Source of the DNA: Clavibacter sp. A6099
Lineage (GTDB): Bacteria; Actinomycetota; Actinomycetes; Actinomycetales; Microbacteriaceae
Length of the DNA stretch: 64,000 bases
NCBI RefSeq assembly: GCF_021919125.1
Contig: NZ_CP083439.1
Location: 2,480,001 to 2,544,000 of the forward strand
Reading direction: 5' to 3'
Shown: positions 16,651 through 26,325 of the stretch, in pieces
How the letters are laid out: each line of letters starts with the position of its first letter
Position numbering within the stretch: position 1 is the stretch's first letter
The notes under the pieces: model-generated
Databases searched by the model: none
Seen by the model: only the letters and a program-made list of their open reading frames with translations
What the model was told of the DNA's origin: nothing
Program-made: the position numbers and the translations under genes

Positions 16651-17805
16651 ATGGCATCAGAACGGCGACCGGAGCTGCCCTACCTCGACGGCATGCGGGG
16701 CGCCGCCGCCCTCGCCGTCGTCGCGTTCCACGCGTTCCTCTACACCGGGCTCAGCGGCCAGGCCTGGCGGGACCTGCCGCTCCTCGGCTGGATCACCGGC
16801 TACGGCTACCTCGGCGTGCCCGTCTTCATCGTCCTGTCCGGCTACGTGCTGATGCTCCCCGTCGCCGGCCGCCCCGGGCTCGACCTCCGGCACGGCACGG
16901 CGACCTTCCTCCGGCGCCGGGCCAGGCGGATCCTCCCGCCCTACTTCGCGGCCCTCGCGCTCAGCCTGCTCATGGCGCTCGCGATCCCCGTGATGCGCGA
17001 CGGCGCCGGCACCGAGTGGGAGAGCGCGGCGCCCGCCACCCCCGCGGGCATCGTCTCCCACGTGCTCCTGCTGCAGGACCTCTCCCCCGCCTGGGTCAGC
17101 CAGGTGAACGCGCCGCTGTGGAGCGTCGCCGTGGAGTGGCAGATCTACTTCCTCATGCCGCTGGTGCTGCTGCCGCTCTGGCGTCGGTGGGGCGGGCTGC
17201 CCGTCGTCGCCCTCGCCACGGTCGCGATGACCGGCGCGTCCCTCGCCGGCTTCGCCCCGTGGGCCTGTCCCTGGCTGCTCGGCCTCTTCGCCGCCGGAAT
17301 GCTCGCGGCCGAGCTCACCGTCACCGCGCGCCCGCGCTGGGCGTCCGACCGGCTGCTCCTCGCGGTGGCCGTGGGCGCCGCGGCCGTGCTGCTCCTCGGG
17401 ATCACCGTGCTGCAGGGCAGCGTGTGGGCCGCGGAGCTCGTCGCCGGGGCGGGCTTCGCGTCCCTCCTCGCGTGGGCGGGCGGGCGCACCATGGCCGGAT
17501 CCCGTCCCCGCGCGCTCGGCGCATTCGTCACCCGGCCGGCGCAGCGGCTCGGACTCGTCTCCTACAGCGTGTACCTCGTGCACAGCCCGTTCCTCGCGCT
17601 CGGGAACCTCCTGCTGCTGCCCCTCGGGCTGCCGACCGCCGCGCACGCCGCGGTGATGCTGCTGGTCGTCGCGCCGCTCGCGGTCGCGGCCGGCTTCGGC
17701 TTCTTCCACCTCGTGGAGCGGCACTTCCTCAACACACGGCAGGTGCACGTGACGGAGGCGGCGGTTCCGGATGCGGCGCGCGTCGTGCCCCGGCCCGAGG
17801 CCTGA
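16651..17805 (+). CDS. Acyltransferase family 3 membrane protein
   Basis: A 384-residue protein with about ten spans. The N-terminus YLDGMRGAAALAVVAFHAF carries the catalytic-type histidine of acyltransferase-3 enzymes, and the next helices include GVPVFIVLSGYVL and the R-R-R-A-R-R-I-L-P-P-Y-F segment typical of OafA-type O-acetyltransferases. These move acetyl or other acyl groups onto surface glycans. It diverges from the exopolysaccharide operon, so modification of that polymer is a reasonable inference. A TAGCTT box (16622-16627) and the G-rich GGGGGAT before the ATG provide expression signals. Confidence 0.85.
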   Translation: MASERRPELPYLDGMRGAAALAVVAFHAFLYTGLSGQAWRDLPLLGWITGYGYLGVPVFIVLSGYVLMLPVAGRPGLDLRHGTATFLRRRARRILPPYFAALALSLLMALAIPVMRDGAGTEWESAAPATPAGIVSHVLLLQDLSPAWVSQVNAPLWSVAVEWQIYFLMPLVLLPLWRRWGGLPVVALATVAMTGASLAGFAPWACPWLLGLFAAGMLAAELTVTARPRWASDRLLLAVAVGAAAVLLLGITVLQGSVWAAELVAGAGFASLLAWAGGRTMAGSRPRALGAFVTRPAQRLGLVSYSVYLVHSPFLALGNLLLLPLGLPTAAHAAVMLLVVAPLAVAAGFGFFHLVERHFLNTRQVHVTEAAVPDAARVVPRPEA

Positions 17806-17822
17806 GCAGCTCGCCTCGACGG

Positions 17823-17897
17823 TGCCCCCGCAGGGACTCGAACCCTGACCTGTAGCGATTTTAAGTCGCCCGTCTCTGCCAATTGGACTACGGGGGC
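17823..17897 (-). tRNA. tRNA with UAA anticodon (Leu), short variable region
   Basis: Reading the minus strand, the acceptor stem GCCCCCG pairs with CGGGGGC. The anticodon loop is CTTAAAA, giving anticodon UAA, which reads the leucine codon UUA. The T arm is CAGGG-TTCGAGT-CCCTG. The body is 75 bases, with only about six bases between the anticodon stem and the T stem. Bacterial tRNA-Leu normally has a long class II variable arm and about 85 bases. The CCA end is not encoded (ACC followed by G). The identity rests on the anticodon alone. Confidence 0.8.
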
Positions 17898-17950
17898 GGC
17901 GCGCGATGCGCTCCCGACAGCCTAGGTGCCCGCATGGAGACCCCGGGCAT

Positions 17951-17988
17951 GACGACGGCCCGCAGGCTGCTGCCTGCGGGCCGTCGTC
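17951..17988 (-). terminator. Perfect 16-bp hairpin downstream of ndh
   Basis: The inverted repeat 17951-17966 / 17973-17988 with a six-base loop lies 15 bases past the stop of the NADH dehydrogenase gene on the minus strand, before the tRNA. It lacks a T tract but has a very stable stem. Confidence 0.75.
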
Positions 17989-18003
17989 GGTGGTGCGGGT
18001 GGA

Positions 18004-19491
18004 TCAGGCCGAGGGCTTCTCGTCCGCGTTCTCCGCGCTGGGCGAGGAGCTGTAGCTGCCCGCGAGCGCCGGGGACTTCTCGCCCTCGGCAGGCGCGTCG
18101 GCCTTGTCGTCCGCGGCCTTCTTGGCGGGCGCCTCCTCCTTCTTCACGGGAGCGGCGGGCGCGGCATCCGCGGCCGGACGCGGGCGCGACGCGAACGTCT
18201 CGAACGCGGTGCGCGGGGTCTCGCGCGCCTCGAGCGAGACGATGTCGCGGCCCCAGACCAGGTTGTTCAGCCAGCCGGTGACGACGCGCGCCTTGCGCTC
18301 GAAGGACGGGATCGCGAGGCCGTGGTAGCCGCGGTGCATGACCCAGGCGGGGAAGCCGGTGATGCCGAGCTTGCCGGACTGGAACGCGCCCTGGTACAGG
18401 CCGAGGCCCGCGACGGCACCGAGGTTCTTGTGGAAGTAGTCGGTGATCCCCTCGCCGCGGATGCTCGCGGTGAGGTTCTTCGCCATGAGCTTGCCCTGGC
18501 GGACGGCGTGCTGCGCGTTGGGCACGCAGAAGCCGCCGACGCCGCCGCCCGTGAGGTCGGGGGTGGCCGCCACGTCGCCGGCGCCCCAGGCGTCCGCCAC
18601 GATGCCGTCGTCGCCCTCGACGCGACCGTCGGCGCGCACGCGCAGTCGCCCGCGCTCCTCGATCGGGAGGTCGGTGTTCTTGAGCATGGGGCTGGCCATG
18701 ACGCCGGCGGTCCAGACGATGACGTCGGACTCGAAGGACTCACCGGTCGACAGCTCGACGACGCCGCCGACGGCGGACTTGAGCTGCGTGTCGAGGTGCA
18801 CGAGCGCGCCGCGCTCGGCGAGGTTCTTCAGCACCCAGTGGCTCGTCTCGAGCGACACCTCGGGCATGATGCGGCCCATCGCCTCGATGAGGTGGAAGTG
18901 CGTGTCCTCGAAGTCGATCTCGGGGTACTTCTTCACGAGGTCGGTCGCGATGCTGCGCATCTCGGCGAAGACCTCGATGCCGGCGAAGCCGCCGCCGACC
19001 ACCACGAAGGTGAGGAGGCGCTCGCGCTCGGGGCCGGCGGGCAGGGTCGCCGCGCGGTCGAAGTTGGCGAAGATGCGGTCGCGGATGGCGACGGCCTCCT
19101 CGATCGTCTTCAGGCCGATGGCCTCGTCCGCGACGCCCGGGATCGGGAACGTGCGCGAGACGCTGCCCGCGGTGACGACGATGATGTCGTACGAGAACTC
19201 GTAGGGCTCGCCCACGGGCGGCGTGATGGTCGCGGTCTTCGACGCGTGGTCGATGCCGGTGACCTTCGCCGTGACGACGTTGGTGGTGCGGAGGTGGCGC
19301 CGCTGCGAGACGACCGCGTGGCGGGGCTCGATGGATCCGGAGACCACCTCGGGCAGGAACGGCTGGTACGTCATGTACGGCAGCGGGTCGACCATGGTGA
19401 CCTCGGCCTCGCCGGATCGGAGGTGCGACTCGAGCTTCCATGCCGTGTAGAAACCGGCGTAGCCGCCGCCGACGATCAGGATTTTGGGCAC
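18004..19491 (-). CDS. ndh: Type II NADH dehydrogenase (NDH-2)
   Basis: The 495-residue flavoprotein has two dinucleotide-binding folds: ILIVGGGYAGFYTAW at the N-terminus for FAD and FVVVGGGFAGIEV (162-174) for NADH. The FAD-contact motif AWGAGDVAA and a membrane-associating C-terminal region follow. NDH-2 enzymes pass electrons from NADH to menaquinone without pumping protons and sit on the cytoplasmic face of the membrane. Unusually, about 60 residues of Ala/Lys/Pro/Ser low-complexity tail follow the conserved part. The start is a GTG with GGGAG nine bases upstream. The gene has its own terminator hairpin. Confidence 0.88.
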   Translation of the reverse strand: MPKILIVGGGYAGFYTAWKLESHLRSGEAEVTMVDPLPYMTYQPFLPEVVSGSIEPRHAVVSQRRHLRTTNVVTAKVTGIDHASKTATITPPVGEPYEFSYDIIVVTAGSVSRTFPIPGVADEAIGLKTIEEAVAIRDRIFANFDRAATLPAGPERERLLTFVVVGGGFAGIEVFAEMRSIATDLVKKYPEIDFEDTHFHLIEAMGRIMPEVSLETSHWVLKNLAERGALVHLDTQLKSAVGGVVELSTGESFESDVIVWTAGVMASPMLKNTDLPIEERGRLRVRADGRVEGDDGIVADAWGAGDVAATPDLTGGGVGGFCVPNAQHAVRQGKLMAKNLTASIRGEGITDYFHKNLGAVAGLGLYQGAFQSGKLGITGFPAWVMHRGYHGLAIPSFERKARVVTGWLNNLVWGRDIVSLEARETPRTAFETFASRPRPAADAAPAAPVKKEEAPAKKAADDKADAPAEGEKSPALAGSYSSSPSAENADEKPSA

Positions 19492-19528
19492 GATGGATGA
19501 CTCCCTGCAGGTTGTGGTCGAAATCAGG

Positions 19529-20827
19529 CTACCCCTTCCGGAGCAGCCGCCTGAAATGCCGCGATGCGACGACGGCCATGGCCGCCGCGAGCGCCGCGAA
19601 GACGGAGAGGACGAGGGCGGGGATCCCCACCTCGCGGAGCGTGCCGACGGTCGGCAGCGCGCCGGCAGCGGGGTCGGGGGTGGGGCCGCCGGCGGGCACC
19701 GCGGGCGCGGGGTCCGGAGTGGCGGATGCGGCCGGATCCGGCGTCGCGGCGGGCGCGCGGCGGTACAGGCGCACCCACTCGGCGAGGTCGCCCAGCGGCT
19801 TGCCGCTCGCGGGCGCGACGTCGGCCGTGACGGCGGCGGCCGCGTCGACGAGCCCGCGTCCGTAGATCTCCGGCTGCCCCTTCTGCCGGGCCGTGGCGAG
19901 CACGCGCTCCACCACGTCGTCGGCCTCGAGCTCCGGATGCGCGGCCCGCACGAGCGCGACCACGCCGGACACGAGGGGCGCCGCGCCGCTCGTGCCGCTC
20001 CACTGCACGTACCGACCGCCGGGCTCCACGCCCACGAGCTGCTCGCTGGGAGCGGCCACCGCGATGGTGATGCCCTGCGAGGACGCGTCGAAGCTCGCGG
20101 CTCCCGCGCGGTCGACGCCCGCGACCGCGAGGACGCCGGGGATCGTCGCGGGCGCGCCGACCTCGGTGGTGCCGCTCCCCCGGTTGCCGGCGGCCGCGAC
20201 GACCACGACGTCGTGCTCGTACGCGTAGAGGAAGGCGCGGTCCCAGCTCTCCGGCCAGTCGAGCGAGTTGCGGGTGAGGGACATGTTGATGACGCTCGCG
20301 CCGTTGTCGACGGCCCAGCGGACGGCGTCGGCGATCTGCGCGTCCTCGTCGCGCGCGCCCGGGGTCGGGCCGCCGAGCGCGACAGAGACGCTGAGGACGC
20401 TCGCGCCCGGGGCGACGCCGATGACGCCGGATCCGGTGCCCGTGCCGCGGCCCGCGAGGAGCGACGCGACCATCGTGCCGTGCTCGCTCGAGGCGCCCAC
20501 GGGCTCGGTGCCGTCCGCGGATCCGACTCCCGAGACGTCGGTTCCGCCCACGACCGCGCCGCGCAGGTCGGCGACCGACGCGTCGACGCCCGTGTCGATG
20601 ACTGCGATCTTCACGCCCTCGCCGCGGGTGGTCTGCCACGCCTGCTCGATGCCGTAGTCCGCGAGCCAGTACTCGCGCTCCCGCACCGGATCCGCGTGGG
20701 CGGGCGTCGCGGTGGGCAGCACGGCGACGAGGGCGAGGATCCCCACGGCGGCCGCGCGCGCGACGCGGCGCCCGGACCGGGCCGGCGCCGGCGTGCCTGG
20801 CGCGGGGAAGCCGGACCCTGGGGTCAT
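19529..20827 (-). CDS. Membrane-anchored subtilisin-like protease (mycosin type, S8)
   Basis: The 432-residue protease has a signal peptide (about 22-46, ending A-H-A), then a subtilisin domain with catalytic D78 (AVIDTGVD), H116 (SEHGTMVA), oxyanion N215 (AAGNRG) and S280 (SGTSGAAP). A Pro/Ala linker follows, then a C-terminal membrane helix and basic tail. This order matches mycosins, the membrane-bound extracytoplasmic proteases of type VII secretion loci. No Ecc or Esx gene is in the window. The ATG overlaps the DUF501 stop (ATGA), making it the last gene of the eno-ftsB-DUF501 operon, where actinobacteria often carry ppx. Confidence 0.85.
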   Translation of the reverse strand: MTPGSGFPAPGTPAPARSGRRVARAAAVGILALVAVLPTATPAHADPVREREYWLADYGIEQAWQTTRGEGVKIAVIDTGVDASVADLRGAVVGGTDVSGVGSADGTEPVGASSEHGTMVASLLAGRGTGTGSGVIGVAPGASVLSVSVALGGPTPGARDEDAQIADAVRWAVDNGASVINMSLTRNSLDWPESWDRAFLYAYEHDVVVVAAAGNRGSGTTEVGAPATIPGVLAVAGVDRAGAASFDASSQGITIAVAAPSEQLVGVEPGGRYVQWSGTSGAAPLVSGVVALVRAAHPELEADDVVERVLATARQKGQPEIYGRGLVDAAAAVTADVAPASGKPLGDLAEWVRLYRRAPAATPDPAASATPDPAPAVPAGGPTPDPAAGALPTVGTLREVGIPALVLSVFAALAAAMAVVASRHFRRLLRKG

Positions 20828-21339
20828 GGCGCGTCGTGGTCGGCGCACTCGCAGACGTCCGGCGACCAGGAGGCCCGGGCCAGCGCGATGTCGCCGATGG
20901 GGTTCACGCCGGGACCGGCCGCGAGCGCGTGGCCCGCGAGGGCGTGCAGGCACTTGACGCGCACGGGCATCCCGCCCGCGGAGACGCCCGCGAGCTCGGG
21001 CACCACGAGGATCGACTCGCGGTCGGCGAGGTAGGAGGCGTGGGCGGCCGCGTACGCGTCGCGCAGCGCCTCGTCCTCCGCGAGGTCGTCCTGCAGCTCG
21101 GCCATGACGTGCTCGGCCTCGAGGTGCGAGATGGCGGCGGTGGCCGCGGGGTGGCACAGGTAGTACAGCGTGGGGAACGGCGTGCCGTCGGTGAGGCGCG
21201 GGGCGGTGCTCACGACGGTGGGGTTGCCGCAGACGCAGCGGGCGGCGATGCCGACGACGTCGCGCGCGGGGCGGCCGAGCTGGGCGGTGACGACGCGCAC
21301 GTCGCGCTCGGAGGGCGGGTCGAAGGGGGGACGGGTCAC
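20824..21339 (-). CDS. DUF501 domain protein
   Basis: A 171-residue protein of the actinobacterial DUF501 family. Conserved features are VVGIAARCVCGNPTVVSTAP, then FPTLYYLCHP, and near the C-terminus VRVKCLHALAGHALAAGPG, whose Cys and His residues suggest metal binding. The function is unknown, but it is nearly always next to divIC/ftsB and eno. Here the GTG overlaps the ftsB stop and the stop overlaps the protease start, so all three are translationally coupled. Confidence 0.85.
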   Translation of the reverse strand: MTRPPFDPPSERDVRVVTAQLGRPARDVVGIAARCVCGNPTVVSTAPRLTDGTPFPTLYYLCHPAATAAISHLEAEHVMAELQDDLAEDEALRDAYAAAHASYLADRESILVVPELAGVSAGGMPVRVKCLHALAGHALAAGPGVNPIGDIALARASWSPDVCECADHDAP

Positions 21340-21896
21340 TGGTCGCCTCCCTGGACGGATCCCTGGAGCTGGTCGGGCGGGGTGTCGCTGAGGGCGCTGG
21401 TGAGAGCGGATCCGAGGAGGGCCTGCACCCAGTCCTGCTTCGTCTCCTGCAGGTCGGCGCTGATGGGCGCGCCGTCCGGCGTGGTGGTGGCGGCGTCGCC
21501 TGTCGCGGCGGGCAGCCCGCGGACGAGGTAGCTCGTCTCGCCTGGCATGACGTAGAAGAGGCGATCCCGGACCTGCGCCTTGAGGAAGGCCGGGTCGTCG
21601 TAGCGGGCGCGCTGGTCCTGGAGCTGGGCGATGGTGCCCTTCTGGGCGTCCACCGCGCTCTGCAGGCTGCTGAGCTGCTGCCGCTGCTCGAGGTAGATGC
21701 GGAGACCCGGGGCGAGCACCACCACCGTGAGGACGAGCAGCACGAGCACCATCACCGAGAAGCCGGAGAAGCGCATGCTGCGGAGCCAGTTGCCCGCGGG
21801 GGCGTCGCCGTCGGGCAGCGCCACGGGGACGCGCTCGGTGCGCGGACGCGGAGCGCGTCGGGCGCGGAGGGTGTCGAGGCCGGGGAAGCGGGCCAT
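21336..21896 (-). CDS. ftsB: FtsB/DivIC septum-formation initiator
   Basis: The 186-residue bitopic protein has a cytosolic Arg/Pro-rich N-terminus (about 1-42), one membrane helix near 43-65 (FSVMVLVLLVLTVVVLAPGL), an extracellular coiled coil (about 68-95, rich in Gln/Leu heptads), and the conserved R-Y-D-D-P-A-F-L-K-A-Q-V-R-D-R-L-F-Y-V-M-P-G-E segment of the family. It acts in the divisome with FtsL/FtsQ. The extended N- and C-terminal tails are common in actinobacterial DivIC. AGGAGG lies four bases before the ATG. It sits between eno and DUF501, the standard actinobacterial arrangement. Confidence 0.87.
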   Translation of the reverse strand: MARFPGLDTLRARRAPRPRTERVPVALPDGDAPAGNWLRSMRFSGFSVMVLVLLVLTVVVLAPGLRIYLEQRQQLSSLQSAVDAQKGTIAQLQDQRARYDDPAFLKAQVRDRLFYVMPGETSYLVRGLPAATGDAATTTPDGAPISADLQETKQDWVQALLGSALTSALSDTPPDQLQGSVQGGDQ

Positions 21897-21942
21897 CGGT
21901 CCTCCTTCGTGTGCGGGTCGGGTCGTGAGGGGGTGGAACGGC

Positions 21943-21975
21943 GATCCGCCCGCGCCACGAGGGCGCGGGCGGATC
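21943..21975 (-). terminator. Hairpin between eno and ftsB
   Basis: A 14-bp perfect stem (21943-21956 with 21962-21975) and five-base loop lie eight bases past the enolase stop. It probably attenuates or terminates eno transcription so that ftsB is expressed at a lower level. Confidence 0.65.
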
Positions 21976-21982
21976 GGCCGGG

Positions 21983-23311
<1,329 letters not shown>

Positions 23312-23378
23312 CTAGCCGCGGGGTCATTCCGGGCCGCGGGCGGCGAGGCCCGCGCGCAGGTGTCGCGCAGGTGACGGA

Positions 23379-24686
23379 TCAGCCGCGCGGGCCGCCGTCG
23401 AGCGGTCGCTCCTGGAGCGACGCGGCGTCGCCCGTGTCGGCGTCGACGGAGGCGAACGTGCGGAATCCCTGCTGCTTGAGCGCCTCGAGGAGCGGCGCGA
23501 CGTTCTTCGGGCGCGGCTCCAGGCGCACGCGACGGCCGGATGCGACGAGCTCGGCCTTGAGGCGCGCGAGCACGGCGACCGGGGTGCGCCGGTCGTGCAC
23601 GAGCGCGATGGCGTCGGCGTCCTCCGCCGCGGGCAGGACGGCCAGGTCGACGATGCGCTCGAAGCCGATGGAGAAGCCGGCCGCCGGCACGTCCTGGCCG
23701 AGGAAGCGGCCGATCATGCCGTCGTAGCGGCCGCCGCCGCCGACCGAGCTGCCGGACGCGGGGTGCGCGATCTCGAAGATCGTGCCCGTGTAGTAGCCCA
23801 TGCCGCGCACGAGGGTCGGGTCGAAGCGGAGGGTGACGCCGTCGGGCAGGCCGACGAGCGCGTCCGCCAGGGTCTCGAGGTCGGCGGCCGCGTCGGGGTC
23901 GACGCCCGCGGGGAGGATCCCGGTGATCGCCTCGGTCGTGAGCGGCACGCCGCCGTCGGCGAGCGCGGGCTCGATGCGCTCGAGGATCCCGCCGAGCACG
24001 TCGGCGGCGTCGGCACCGCCCTCGGCGAGCTCCGCGACGACGCCCTGGGCCCCGATCTTGTCGAGCTTGTCGATGCTGATGAGCGCCTGCGCCTGGCGCT
24101 CCGGCGCGAAGCCGCACGCGTCGAGGATCCCGCGGAGGATGCGGCGGTCGTTCACGCGGATGGTGCAGCCCGTGAGCCCGAGGGCGGCGAGCGTGGCGGC
24201 GGTGGCGGAGATCAGCTCGACCTCGGCCAGCTGCCCCGCCTCACCGATGATGTCGATGTCGCACTGCATGAACTGGCGGTAGCGGCCCTTCTGCGGGCGC
24301 TCGGCGCGCCAGACGGGCGCGGCCTGGATCGACCGGAAGACGCCGGGCAGCTCCGCGCGGTGCGAGGCGTAGAAGCGCGCCAGCGGCACCGTGAGGTCGA
24401 AGCGGAGCCCGAGGTCGGAGAGCGCGAGCACGTCGCCGGCGTCGGCCGCGGCGTGCAGGTCGTCGCCCGAGAGGCCGCGCTTCAGCACCGAGTAGGCGAG
24501 CTTCTCGTTGTCGCCGCCGAGGCCCGCGTGCAGCCGGCCGGACTCCTCGACCACGGGGGTCTCGATCTCGTCGAAGCCGTGCGCGCGGTAGGTGCGGCGG
24601 ATGATCGCGAGCGCCTGCTCGCGGCGGGCCTTCTCGGCGGGCAGGAAGTCGCGCATGCCGCGGGGCGGCGTGATCTGCTGGGGCAT
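23379..24686 (-). CDS. hisS: Histidyl-tRNA synthetase
   Basis: The 435-residue class II synthetase charges tRNA-His. Motif 1 is in the P-R-G-M-R-D-F-L region, motif 2 is VFRSIQAAPVWRAERPQKGR and continues through QFMQCD, the HisRS-specific signature is LVRGMGYYTGTIFEI, and motif 3 is AGFSIGFERI. A C-terminal anticodon-binding domain begins near VALVHDRR. The ATG lies six bases from a CAGAAT box, so it can be transcribed leaderless although the TetR gene ends only 12 bases upstream. Confidence 0.95.
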   Translation of the reverse strand: MPQQITPPRGMRDFLPAEKARREQALAIIRRTYRAHGFDEIETPVVEESGRLHAGLGGDNEKLAYSVLKRGLSGDDLHAAADAGDVLALSDLGLRFDLTVPLARFYASHRAELPGVFRSIQAAPVWRAERPQKGRYRQFMQCDIDIIGEAGQLAEVELISATAATLAALGLTGCTIRVNDRRILRGILDACGFAPERQAQALISIDKLDKIGAQGVVAELAEGGADAADVLGGILERIEPALADGGVPLTTEAITGILPAGVDPDAAADLETLADALVGLPDGVTLRFDPTLVRGMGYYTGTIFEIAHPASGSSVGGGGRYDGMIGRFLGQDVPAAGFSIGFERIVDLAVLPAAEDADAIALVHDRRTPVAVLARLKAELVASGRRVRLEPRPKNVAPLLEALKQQGFRTFASVDADTGDAASLQERPLDGGPRG

Positions 24687-24692
24687 CCCCCG

Positions 24693-24698
24693 ATTCTG
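24693..24698 (-). promoter_or_regulatory. -10-like box CAGAAT upstream of hisS
   Basis: CAGAAT on the minus strand is six bases from the hisS ATG, just before the end of the TetR-family gene. The spacing fits leaderless initiation and gives hisS a possible promoter of its own. Confidence 0.4.
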
Positions 24699-25334
24699 TC
24701 AGGCGGCGGGCGGCCGCTCCGGCGCTGCGGGAGGACCCTGCTCCTCGGCCAGGTCGAGCCACGGCTGGATGCGCGGGGTGAACGCGTCGATGAGCGCCTC
24801 GAAGCCGCGCATGGCCCGGTCGCGGTCGCCCGAGATCACGAAGTCGAACTGGAGGCCGTAGGACCCGGCCTGCAGGAGGTCGGCCGTGTCGAGGGCGACG
24901 TCCTCCGGGACGCCGTGCGCCAGCATCCACTCCAGCCCGAACCGGCGCCACGCGGTGACGCTCGCGATGGCGTGCGGCCGGACGACGCCGTCGCGCGTGC
25001 GGAGGAGGGCGGCCTCGAACTCGAGGCGCTGGAAGTCGCGGTTCACGTCGGTGAGGCGCCAGCTCCAGGCCCGGGTGATCCACTCGCGGAGCTCGCCGGG
25101 TCCGATCTCGCGCGGATCGCCCTCCACCATCTCCGCCTGGCGGTGGTCGATGGCGTCCATCGCGGCCTCGAGCAGCCGCTCCTTGGACCCGAAGTGGTAG
25201 ACGAGCACGAAGGTGCTCTCGCCGAGCGCGTCGGCGAGGCCGCGGAAGGTCACCGACTGGAGCGGGTGCGCGCGCAGGTGGTCGAGGATGTGGGCCAGCA
25301 GGTCCTGGCGGCGGTGCGGATCCGGGGCTGCCAC
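24699..25334 (-). CDS. TetR-family transcriptional regulator
   Basis: The 211-residue protein has an N-terminal TetR helix-turn-helix: VTFRGLADALGESTFVLVYHFGSKERLLEAAMD (in two parts, about 28-60), followed by an all-helical ligand domain. The DNA-recognition helix is TFVLVYHF. Targets are not evident; the gene lies upstream of hisS on the same strand and could repress itself. The start is GTG, with TATGGT five bases upstream (25340-25345), so the transcript may be leaderless. Confidence 0.85.
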   Translation of the reverse strand: MAAPDPHRRQDLLAHILDHLRAHPLQSVTFRGLADALGESTFVLVYHFGSKERLLEAAMDAIDHRQAEMVEGDPREIGPGELREWITRAWSWRLTDVNRDFQRLEFEAALLRTRDGVVRPHAIASVTAWRRFGLEWMLAHGVPEDVALDTADLLQAGSYGLQFDFVISGDRDRAMRGFEALIDAFTPRIQPWLDLAEEQGPPAAPERPPAA

Positions 25335-25488
25335 GCCTCACCATAACAACCGTGATGGACATGCGGCGAAGGCCGTTACCGTGTGATCGCCCAGATCTGT
25401 CCGCCGTCTCCTTCGGGTGGAGGCGACGGACGTGGCCGCTCGGGATCGGGTAAATCCCGGGCGATGCCCCCGCGGGCCGGAGCTCGCC

Positions 25489-26247
25489 TCAGGCGGTCCG
25501 GCCCGCGCCGGGGGATGCGTCGTGGGCGTCGATCCCGTCGTCGCCGAGCTCCGCCGTCTGGAGCTCCGCCGTCTGGATCTCCGCCGTCAGCGACCGCAGC
25601 GTCGTCCGCAGCGCGCGCTCCGCGTCGAGCCCCCGCGACCGCGCCGAGACCACGACCGCGAGCAGCAGCCGGCCGAGGTCGTCCTCGTCGTCGACCGGGA
25701 TCGCGGCCGGCGCGCCAGCCTCGAGCAGCCCGACCCGCTCCGCCCGGCCGAGCAGCTTGTCGGCGAGCGCGAGGGACGGCATGCTCATCGGGATCCCGTC
25801 GACGACGCTCGTGCGCGCCGCCTTCTCCTGGTCCTTGGCGGCGCCCCAGACGCGCAGGACCTCCTCGACGGTGTCCGCGCGCTCGTCGCCGAAGACGTGC
25901 GGGTGGCGGCGCACCATCTTCTCCGTCGCGGTGCGGGCGACGTCGGCGAGGTCGAACCCCTCGCCCTCGGTGCGCGCGATGTCGGCGTGGAAGACGACCT
26001 GCAGGAGCACGTCCGCGAGCTCCTCGCGCATGCCGGGCACGTCGTCGGTCTCGATGGCCTCGACCAGCTCGTGGCTCTCCTCGAGGAGGTACGGGACGAG
26101 GCTCCGGTGCGTCATCTCCCGGTTCCAGGCGCAGCCGTCGGGTGCGCGGAGGACGGCCATCGCGGCGGCGAGCTCGGCGACGGCGGCGGATGCGGGCTCG
26201 GATCCCGATGCGGTGGCGGATGCGGACGGGGACGCGGGCTCGCTCAT
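25489..26247 (-). CDS. mazG: MazG nucleoside triphosphate pyrophosphohydrolase
   Basis: The 252-residue protein contains one MazG domain. The motif LLEESHELVEAIETDDVPG runs into MREELADVLLQVVFHADIA, supplying the E-E-x-x-E and E-x-x-D metal ligands. MazG removes non-canonical nucleoside triphosphates to monophosphates in the cytosol. An Ala/Ser-rich N-terminal extension and a C-terminal helical tail with short repeats (IQTAELQTAEL) flank the domain. The ATG at 26247 has GAGGAT six bases upstream. mazG usually lies between mfd and eno in actinobacteria; here nhaA on the other strand separates it from mfd. Confidence 0.88.
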   Translation of the reverse strand: MSEPASPSASATASGSEPASAAVAELAAAMAVLRAPDGCAWNREMTHRSLVPYLLEESHELVEAIETDDVPGMREELADVLLQVVFHADIARTEGEGFDLADVARTATEKMVRRHPHVFGDERADTVEEVLRVWGAAKDQEKAARTSVVDGIPMSMPSLALADKLLGRAERVGLLEAGAPAAIPVDDEDDLGRLLLAVVVSARSRGLDAERALRTTLRSLTAEIQTAELQTAELGDDGIDAHDASPGAGRTA

Positions 26248-26279
26248 CCCGCCATCCTCGCACCGGGCCGCCGGTAGGC

Positions 26280-26325
26280 TGAGGGTCGGTGTGCCGGGAA
26301 GTCTGGTCGGCGGCGGGTGACCGTC
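26280..26325 (+). ncRNA. Candidate structured leader RNA upstream of nhaA
   Basis: The leader contains nested complementary elements: CGGT (26287-26290) with ACCG (26320-26323), enclosing GCCG (26293-26296) with CGGC (26308-26311), around the unpaired core GGAAGTCTGGT. The element ends about 30 bases before the nhaA ATG. Named nhaA-associated RNA motifs exist in bacteria, but I cannot confirm that this one matches. It could be a cis-regulatory RNA sensing ions or pH. Confidence 0.35.

Noticed and set aside
19529-21896. Type VII secretion locus
   Set aside because: Only the mycosin-like protease is present; no EccC/EccD or WXG100 genes were found in the window.
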